DNA of 64,000 bases from Nocardia altamirensis NBRC 108246. GTDB taxonomy: Bacteria; Actinomycetota; Actinomycetes; Mycobacteriales; Mycobacteriaceae. The position numbers and the translations under genes were made by a program. Below, in pieces: positions 59,032-64,000 of this stretch. The notes below the pieces were generated by a model. That model saw only the letters and a program-made list of their open reading frames with translations. It was not told where the DNA came from and did not search any database. The stretch spans positions 1 through 64,000 of the forward strand of contig NZ_BDAY01000070.1 in NCBI RefSeq assembly GCF_001612685.1, read 5' to 3'. Position 1 is the stretch's first letter; each line of letters starts with the position of its first letter.

Positions 59032-60474
59032 TTACGCGGTTTCGGTCACCAGCTGGCGGCGGGTAAGCAGCGCGGTGGCCGAGGCGAGCAGGCCGACCAA
59101 CGCAACGACCGTGACCAGGTAGAGGCCGGGGCGGTACTGGGCGATGCTGGTGGCGGCGCCACCGCTGATCAGGCCGGTGACGATGGCGAGGACAACCGCG
59201 CCGCCGATCTGGCCCGAGGTCTGCACCAGCCCGGAGGCAAGGCCCTGTTCGTGGTCGGCGATGCCCTCGGTGGCCTGGACCATGACCGAGGAGAAGCCGA
59301 GCGCGAAGCCGAGACCGAGCAGCAGGAACGCGGGCAGGTAGTCGACCACGTAGGTCGGGTCGGCGCTGCCGCCGAAGCTGATGAACCAGATGTAGCCGAG
59401 CACGAACGAGGCCATCGAAGCGATGATCATCGGGGTGGTGCCGTAGCGGTCGATCAGCTTGCCTGCCACCGGCGACAGGATCGCCACGATGATGCCTGCG
59501 GGGGCAAGGGCGAGCGCCATTTTCAGCGGTGCCCAGTGCAGGGTGTTCTGCAGGTACAGCGACACGATGGTCTGGAAGCTGATGTAGGAGCCGAAGATTG
59601 CCAGCGCGGCCAGGTTGGCCCGCACGATCGACTTCACCTTGAAGATGCTCAGGCGGACCAGCGGGTGCGAGACCTTACGCTCCACCACGAAGAACGCGCT
59701 CAGCAGTGCGACGGCAGCGAGGGCGGTGCCGATCACGGACGCGGAGAAGCCCTGCTCGGGTGCGGTGACGATGGTGTAGACGGCGGCGAGCATGCCGCCG
59801 GTCAGCAGCGCGGCACCGGCGAAATCGATCTTGCCCTGCTCCTTCTCGATGTTGCGCGGCACCACGAAGTAGGCGGTGACGACGACGGCCGCGACGACAA
59901 CGACGGGCACGTAGAAGGTCAGTCGCCAGTCGATACCGGTGAGCAGTCCGGAAACGATCAGACCGGAGGCGTATCCGGTGGCGCCGAACACGGTGAAGAT
60001 CGACAGCGCGCGGTTGCGGTCGTGACCTTCCTTGAAGGTGGTGGTGATGATCGACAGTGCGGCCGGTGCGGTGAACGCGGCGGCAATGCCCTTCACGATG
60101 CGGCTGGCGATCAGCAGCGCCCCGTCGTCGACGAGTCCGCCTGCCAGCGAGGCGATTCCGAAGACCACCAGCGCGGCGAGGAAGACCTGGCGCCTGCCGA
60201 GCAGGTCGGCGGCGCGGCCGCCGAGCAGCAGCAGGCCGCCGTAACCGAGGATGTAGCCGTTGACGATCCATTGCAGGCTCTCGGTGTTCAGGCCGAGTTC
60301 CGTGCCGATGGACGGGAGGGCGACGCCGACCATGGAAACGTCGAGTGCGTCGAGGAACATCGCCAGTCCGGCGACGAACAGCACGGCCCACAACTTGGGT
60401 CCCCAGCGACCTGGGACGTGCTCAGTGGATGAGGTGGTTTGTGGAGCGTCTAACGCTGTAGCCGTGAGAGTCAC
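59032..60474 (-). CDS. MFS drug-efflux transporter (DHA2, 14 segments)
   Basis: A 480-residue proton-driven exporter of the DHA2 type with fourteen membrane segments. The family motifs are LDALDVSMVGVALPSIGTELGL (start of segment 1), the loop-2 motif GGRAADLLGRRQVF and motif C-like GATGYASGLIVSGLL. It probably exports a dye, drug or toxic metabolite. GTG 60474 lies right at the predicted transcription start (the -10 ends at 60484), so the mRNA may be leaderless; a TTG at 60510 would overlap the -35. An operator dyad at 60497-60522 suggests repression by an unlinked TetR/MarR protein; no regulator is adjacent. Confidence 0.9.
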   Translation of the reverse strand: MTLTATALDAPQTTSSTEHVPGRWGPKLWAVLFVAGLAMFLDALDVSMVGVALPSIGTELGLNTESLQWIVNGYILGYGGLLLLGGRAADLLGRRQVFLAALVVFGIASLAGGLVDDGALLIASRIVKGIAAAFTAPAALSIITTTFKEGHDRNRALSIFTVFGATGYASGLIVSGLLTGIDWRLTFYVPVVVVAAVVVTAYFVVPRNIEKEQGKIDFAGAALLTGGMLAAVYTIVTAPEQGFSASVIGTALAAVALLSAFFVVERKVSHPLVRLSIFKVKSIVRANLAALAIFGSYISFQTIVSLYLQNTLHWAPLKMALALAPAGIIVAILSPVAGKLIDRYGTTPMIIASMASFVLGYIWFISFGGSADPTYVVDYLPAFLLLGLGFALGFSSVMVQATEGIADHEQGLASGLVQTSGQIGGAVVLAIVTGLISGGAATSIAQYRPGLYLVTVVALVGLLASATALLTRRQLVTETA

Positions 60475-60483
60475 GGTGATCAA

Positions 60484-60522
60484 CTTATATGCACACGCAT
60501 TAGATGTCAATGCATCTAATGC
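60484..60522 (-). promoter_or_regulatory. MFS promoter with overlapping operator
   Basis: On the minus strand TTGACA (60505-60510) and TATAAG (60484-60489) are separated by 15 bp. Over the -35 lies a perfect 9-bp inverted repeat GCATTAGAT-N8-ATCTAATGC (60497-60522). Repressor binding would block the polymerase, and the GTG start is only about 10 bp downstream of the -10. Confidence 0.75.
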
Positions 60523-60673
60523 TCGGTCATAAATGCCTGGTCAGCAGTACCGTACCGGCTTCCAGGTCGGCCGTCACGGCATTATTTCGAGATCGACGCA
60601 CCGCGCTCCGACGGCGGCGAACCGGGCCGTCCCAAGATCGACCGAACAGCCGGGCAACGGGCCGAGACACCAG

Positions 60674-60711
60674 TCAGGCCCAGCTCGAACACCCCATCGA
60701 GCTGGGCCTGA
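60674..60711 (-). terminator. intrinsic terminator after the HhH-GPD gene
   Basis: A perfect 15-bp stem (60674-60688 with 60697-60711) with an 8-nt loop lies 20 bp past the HhH-GPD stop. No strong T-run follows on the minus strand. Confidence 0.7.
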
Positions 60712-60731
60712 ACGGCCGACGAGCTGCGGAT

Positions 60732-61307
60732 TCACGCCTTCTTGGCGGCCGCCTTCGCCTGCTTCTTGAATTCCCTTACCTGCGCGAGAGATTCGGCATC
60801 CGTGACATCGGCAACACTGCGCCGGGAACCCTCGTCGCCGTACGCGCCCGCCGCCTCCCGCCAGCCCTCCGGCTGCACGCCGCGCTGCTTACCAAGCAGC
60901 GACAGGAAGATCTTGGCCTTCTGCTCGCCGAAGCCAGGCAGCTCCTTCAGCCTGCGCAGTACCTCTTTGCCGTCGGGTTTGCCCTTCTTCCACAGGTTTT
61001 CGGTCCTGCCGTCATAGTTCTCGATGATGTATCTGGCCAGCTCCTGGGCGCGGCGCGCCATCGAACGGCCGTAGCGGTGGATGGCAGGTGGCGTCGCGGC
61101 CAGCTCCTCGAACTCCTGCGGGTCGGCCTCGGCGATGCGGTGAATGTCGAAGCCGCCCATCCGGTCGGCGATCTTCTTCGGGCCGCGGAAGGCGTGTTCC
61201 ATCGGATACTGCTGATCGAGCAGCATGCCGAGCAGAGTGGCGAAATGGTCCTCGGTCAATAGCGCGTCGGCCTCGACGTCCTGTGCCAGACAAAGCTTGC
61301 GACTCAT
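60732..61307 (-). CDS. HhH-GPD-type base-excision DNA repair protein
   Basis: A 191-residue glycosylase-like protein. The helix-hairpin-helix LPGFGEQKAKIFLSLLGKQ lies at about residues 122-140, with an N-terminal DQQYPMEHAF motif typical of the DNA glycosylase superfamily. There is no C-terminal iron-sulfur cluster. It ends in a Lys/Ala-rich tail (KKQAKAAAKKA) that may bind DNA. It presumably removes a damaged base. ATG 61307 is supported by AAGGA six bases upstream; an earlier ATG at 61385 is less likely. It is divergent from the ImmA-like gene set. Confidence 0.85.
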   Translation of the reverse strand: MSRKLCLAQDVEADALLTEDHFATLLGMLLDQQYPMEHAFRGPKKIADRMGGFDIHRIAEADPQEFEELAATPPAIHRYGRSMARRAQELARYIIENYDGRTENLWKKGKPDGKEVLRRLKELPGFGEQKAKIFLSLLGKQRGVQPEGWREAAGAYGDEGSRRSVADVTDAESLAQVREFKKQAKAAAKKA

Positions 61308-61435
61308 GGCCAATCCTTCCACCGCGACCTTCATTGCTCGGACGGACTCGATCATCTCATTTGTGTCGACCTTCCGAGCCCCCACTATTCATCGCGGGTT
61401 CATCCCGCTCCGGCCCGTCCCGACGGCCGATCTGG

Positions 61436-61957
61436 ATGGTCGCGAAGCGAGTCCTCGCATGGTTGGATGACGGCATGCAAGGGGGGATCGGTGTGGGTGC
61501 CGCGGTCGATCGCGTCTTCGCCATCGCGACGGCAGCGGAATCCCGGACCCTCGACGGCCTGCTGCAAGCGGTGTCGCGTGATCGCGGGCGGCCGCTTGCC
61601 GTGATCGAGAGCCCGAATCTGCCTGCGGGGGTGTTCGGACACTGGATCCGTTTCGCGGATCGCGACGAGGTGTCCTACGCCTCGTGGGCACAGACCAAGG
61701 ACCGGACCGTGGCGCACGAGCTCGGCCACATCGTGCTCGGACACCAGGGCCGTCCGGTGTTGGAGGTGGCGCAGTCGATCTTGCCCGCCGACATGCACGA
61801 CCTGGCCGCGCTCGTGCTGCGCAGGGAATGCACCGACGAGGCAGCGGCGGAAGAGTTGGCGGCCGAGCAATTCGCGAGCCTGCTGCTGAATCGACTGCAG
61901 AGCATCGGCCGCAGAGAGCCACGACTGCGCTCACGCTGGGGTGAGGCGCTCGGATGA
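61436..61957 (+). CDS. ImmA/IrrE-like metalloprotease
   Basis: A 173-residue protein with the zinc-protease helix AHELGHIVLGH (His94, Glu95, His98), of the family that cleaves XRE repressors. The N-terminus VAKRVLAWLDD resembles the group that pairs with DUF6545 membrane proteins. The start is uncertain: ATG 61436 has no ribosome-binding site and an ATG at 61474 is possible. No XRE repressor is adjacent, so its target is not visible. It overlaps the next gene by 4 bp (ATGA at 61954-61957), so it is coupled to the DUF6545-type protein. It is the first of a rightward set of four. Confidence 0.8.
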   Translation: MVAKRVLAWLDDGMQGGIGVGAAVDRVFAIATAAESRTLDGLLQAVSRDRGRPLAVIESPNLPAGVFGHWIRFADRDEVSYASWAQTKDRTVAHELGHIVLGHQGRPVLEVAQSILPADMHDLAALVLRRECTDEAAAEELAAEQFASLLLNRLQSIGRREPRLRSRWGEALG

Positions 61958-63033
61958 TCGCCATGATCCTGTCGCCGCTGATGTGGGTTGCCGCGGTCAC
62001 CAGGGGCTGGCGCTGGTGGTGGTCGCGCAGCTGGGTGCTCGGCTCGACCACCATCGCGCTCGGCGTCGTCGCACTGCATCTCACGCTGAACATCCCTGCG
62101 GCAGAAGGGTTTATGCAGGCCATCGCGCCGATGCCGAACTTCTCCACCGGGCTGCGGATGGTGCTGTTCAACGTGATCGCGGCCGCGACAGGCGCGTTGA
62201 CGCTCGCGGTGACCGTCGACCCGGCGCGGGTCGCGCGCGGCGTACGGATCCTCGGCGCGATCGCCGCGGCGGGTTCGCTTGCGGCACTGGCGATCTTCGT
62301 CGGCACGCCGTCAGTGCCGCAGGTCGCGGGTGGGTTCGAGTTCGATCAGGCCTACAGCCACCTGCCCGGCTATGCCGAGGCCGGGATCGCGGGCGCGTTG
62401 TTCCCCGCGCTGCTGTGTCCCGCGCTGATGGTGATGGCGGCGCGGCCCGCCGACCTGCGCACGGTGACCGGCTGGAGCCTGTCGCTGCTCGCGGCGGGAC
62501 TTGCCGCCGCGACCGTGTGGGCGTGGATTCGGTTGTGCTACTTCGTCGCAGTCCGCTTCGGCGGCGCGGCGCCCGCGCCCGCGGTGTTCGAAGTGACGCG
62601 AGCAGTGTCAGCGGCAGGAGTGTTGGTGATCTTCGCCGGGGTGATGCTCTCGCCTGTGGTGTCCTGGGTGCGGGCCAGGCGGGTGCTGATCGCCATCGGC
62701 CCGATGTACCACGAGTTGGTGCCGCGCTGGCCCGGCGTGCGGCGCCAGTCCCGGCGCGGCAGCAGCGCGGACGAACGGGCCAGCGATCGAGTGACCGAAC
62801 TGCTCGACGCGCTGAGCCTGGAGGTCGAGCAAGCAGGCAAGTCCGGCGCCCTGCGCACCGACCAACGGGAAGTGGCTGCGGCGGTGGCGAATTGGCTGAT
62901 CGACGGGCAGGATTCGACGGCCCTCGACGCGGAGAACGTCCGAGCGGCGGCCTTCGAGGCAGAAACCGACCGCCACTGGGCACTGCTGTTGGCGCAGGCA
63001 TATCGAGCAAGACGACGAGAGGCAATGGTGTGA
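61954..63033 (+). CDS. DUF6545 / MAB_1171c-like membrane protein
   Basis: A 359-residue protein with about seven membrane segments (residues about 1-235) and a helical cytoplasmic tail of about 125 residues. The boundary segment VRARRVLIAIGPMYHELVPRW is the pattern I associate with DUF6545, called 'putative transporter' in mycobacteria. It is coupled on both sides by overlaps: ATGA with the ImmA-like gene and GTGA with the PAP2-like gene. Many actinomycetes carry it beside ImmA/IrrE-type and methyltransferase genes, by memory, without an assigned role. Confidence 0.82.
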   Translation: MIAMILSPLMWVAAVTRGWRWWWSRSWVLGSTTIALGVVALHLTLNIPAAEGFMQAIAPMPNFSTGLRMVLFNVIAAATGALTLAVTVDPARVARGVRILGAIAAAGSLAALAIFVGTPSVPQVAGGFEFDQAYSHLPGYAEAGIAGALFPALLCPALMVMAARPADLRTVTGWSLSLLAAGLAAATVWAWIRLCYFVAVRFGGAAPAPAVFEVTRAVSAAGVLVIFAGVMLSPVVSWVRARRVLIAIGPMYHELVPRWPGVRRQSRRGSSADERASDRVTELLDALSLEVEQAGKSGALRTDQREVAAAVANWLIDGQDSTALDAENVRAAAFEAETDRHWALLLAQAYRARRREAMV

Positions 63034-63617
63034 CGGAGACGACGACGGCGCAGGCCCGCGCCGCGCGGGTGATCACCGAGCTCGGGGCGCCGTGGATGAT
63101 CAACATCCTTACCTCGGTGATCGCGGGCGCTGCGCTGGACGCGCTCGCGTGGGGCGTGTTCGTCGCGACCATCTCCGGCGTGATCCCGATGCTGGTCATC
63201 CTGACCGGTGTGCAGCGCGGCGTGGCCAGCGATCACCACGTGACGGAGATCCGCGAGCGGCACTGGGTGATTCCGGCGATCCTCGCGATCGTGTGCGTCG
63301 GGCTCGTCGTCGAGATCGTCAGGGATGCCCCGCGCGAGCTGATCGCGTGGACGGTGTCCGCGCTTGTAGTGCTCATCGGCATCGGCATCGTGACGGTGCT
63401 CGGGAAATGGAAGGTCAGCGTGCACACCGCGGTCGGCGCTGGCACCACCGTGCTCTTGGCGATGATCGCCTCGCCGTGGTTTCTGCTCGCGCTGCCACTG
63501 ACCGCGGTGATCGGCTGGTCGCGGGTCTGGCTCGGCGACCACACCAGGGGTCAGGTGATCGTCGGCGCTCTGCTCGGTGCGGTGCTCGCCGCTGTGACCT
63601 ATCTGCTCGCCTCGTGA
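63030..63617 (+). CDS. PAP2-like membrane protein
   Basis: A 195-residue membrane protein with about six hydrophobic segments. The C-terminal half has a degenerate PAP2 phosphatase pattern: KWKVSVHTA near residue 133, then VIGWSRVWLGDHTRGQVIVG, where the His, Arg and second His match motifs 2 and 3. The first motif (KxxxxxxRP) is not clear, so catalysis is uncertain. It may act on a lipid phosphate or on a polyprenyl carrier. The GTG start overlaps the DUF6545 stop (GTGA, 63030-63033), which fixes it. It is 63 bp before a methyltransferase. Confidence 0.78.
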   Translation: MTETTTAQARAARVITELGAPWMINILTSVIAGAALDALAWGVFVATISGVIPMLVILTGVQRGVASDHHVTEIRERHWVIPAILAIVCVGLVVEIVRDAPRELIAWTVSALVVLIGIGIVTVLGKWKVSVHTAVGAGTTVLLAMIASPWFLLALPLTAVIGWSRVWLGDHTRGQVIVGALLGAVLAAVTYLLAS

Positions 63618-63680
63618 GGTCGTGACTGGTCTCACAGACCTGCCATGCAGGGCTATGAGCCCCCGCGTAGGCTCCTGCGC

Positions 63681-64000
63681 ATGCCTCAACAGACGGCAGT
63701 ACCTACATCGGCACCCCACACAATGGCCACCGCCGGGGATGGACGCGGTCCCATGGACACCTACACAATGCGGCCCGATCGCTTCGATCGCGCGGGCCAG
63801 GATCAACTGGTCGACGTTCGTGACCTCCAAGCCGCGCTGCCCGGCATCCGGCGCCTGCGCAACTGGGCTCACGACGCGCTCGGACTTCGCCTCGGCGAAC
63901 ACGCCGTCGACATCGGTTCCGGCACCGGCACCGAGGTGATGGCGTTCGCGGAAACGGTCGGCCCCAACGGCAGTGCGGTCGGCGTCGAACCGGACCCGAA
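63681..64000 (+). CDS. SAM-dependent methyltransferase, cut by window end
   Basis: The frame from ATG 63681 is open to the last base (106 codons visible), so it is truncated here. Residues 84-104 hold the class I SAM motif VDIGSGTGTEVMAF. The N-terminus is a loose stretch before MDTYTMRPDRFDRAGQD, so the true start may be one of the ATGs at 63723, 63753 or 63768. It follows the PAP2-like gene by 63 bp in the same direction. The methyltransferase target is unknown. Confidence 0.85.
   Translation, partial: MPQQTAVPTSAPHTMATAGDGRGPMDTYTMRPDRFDRAGQDQLVDVRDLQAALPGIRRLRNWAHDALGLRLGEHAVDIGSGTGTEVMAFAETVGPNGSAVGVEPDP

Noticed and set aside
1..64000. CRISPR array, rRNA, tRNA, insertion sequence, prophage
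   Set aside because: I saw no regularly spaced repeats, transposase or integrase frame, or rRNA/tRNA motifs; a tRNA scan could not be run.

Overview
The window is high-GC throughout, with GTG/TTG starts, 4-bp ATGA/GTGA overlaps and mycolata-type genes: a KasA/KasB-like ketoacyl synthase, PknK, an MMPL transporter and an actinobacterial MurT/GatD pair. The best reading is a chromosomal segment of a mycolic-acid actinomycete, most likely Nocardia or a close relative. From memory, the order murT-gatD / ybaB-recR / SRPBCC - FAD oxidase - cyclopropane-synthase-like methyltransferase / dnaX resembles the M. tuberculosis rv3712-rv3721c neighbourhood, spread out here by accessory genes. I saw no prophage, insertion sequence, CRISPR array, rRNA or tRNA.

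Layout. 0-6.6 kb: ketoacyl synthase, a divergent LysR/EamA exporter pair, a Tat-exported FAD oxidoreductase, a long inverted repeat and an FMN PPOX protein. 6.7-13.5 kb: murT-gatD (lipid II amidation), two small proteins, a tau/ssu-like ABC importer with a possible leader peptide, and a Phd/VapC toxin-antitoxin pair. 13.6-22.3 kb: a four-gene leftward operon (DUF2126 transglutaminase, circularly permuted ATP-grasp/alpha-E fusion, second transglutaminase, HEXXH metallopeptidase). This matches a predicted peptide-ligation and processing system whose product is unknown to me. 22.4-27.8 kb: fatty-acyl methyltransferase plus FAD oxidase operon, SRPBCC protein, MerR-VOC operon and a secreted protein. 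28-30.6 kb: ybaB-recR, LysE exporter, a hypothetical protein and a Cys-rich miniprotein. 30.7-35.9 kb: a small-membrane-protein / sigma factor / hypothetical operon beside the large kinase-ATPase PknK.

36-44.5 kb: a SnoaL-like pseudogene facing a MarR gene with repeated operators, a phytase-like secreted protein, fadA-fadB (beta-oxidation) and dnaX. 44.5-45.9 kb: a long structured gap with a perfect CRP/GlxR-type site before an unknown gene. 46-55.8 kb: ammonium transporter, autoregulated MMPL-TetR operon, a secreted glycine-rich protein, a ROK regulator, and a DUF2207 protein divergent from a Zn-peptidase with a Pro/Gly/Tyr repeat tail. 55.9-60.5 kb: a NarL-type two-component system, a decayed serine hydrolase and an MFS exporter with an operator overlapping its promoter. 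60.7-64 kb: an HhH-GPD glycosylase facing a rightward set of ImmA/IrrE-type metalloprotease, DUF6545-type membrane protein, PAP2-like membrane protein and a SAM methyltransferase cut by the window end.

The two best candidates for poorly described biology are the ATP-grasp/alpha-E/transglutaminase operon (13.6-22.3 kb) and the ImmA-like/DUF6545/PAP2/methyltransferase set (61.4-64 kb). Start codons were chosen by ribosome-binding site, operon overlap and family N-termini. Family names and synteny are from memory, with no database search.
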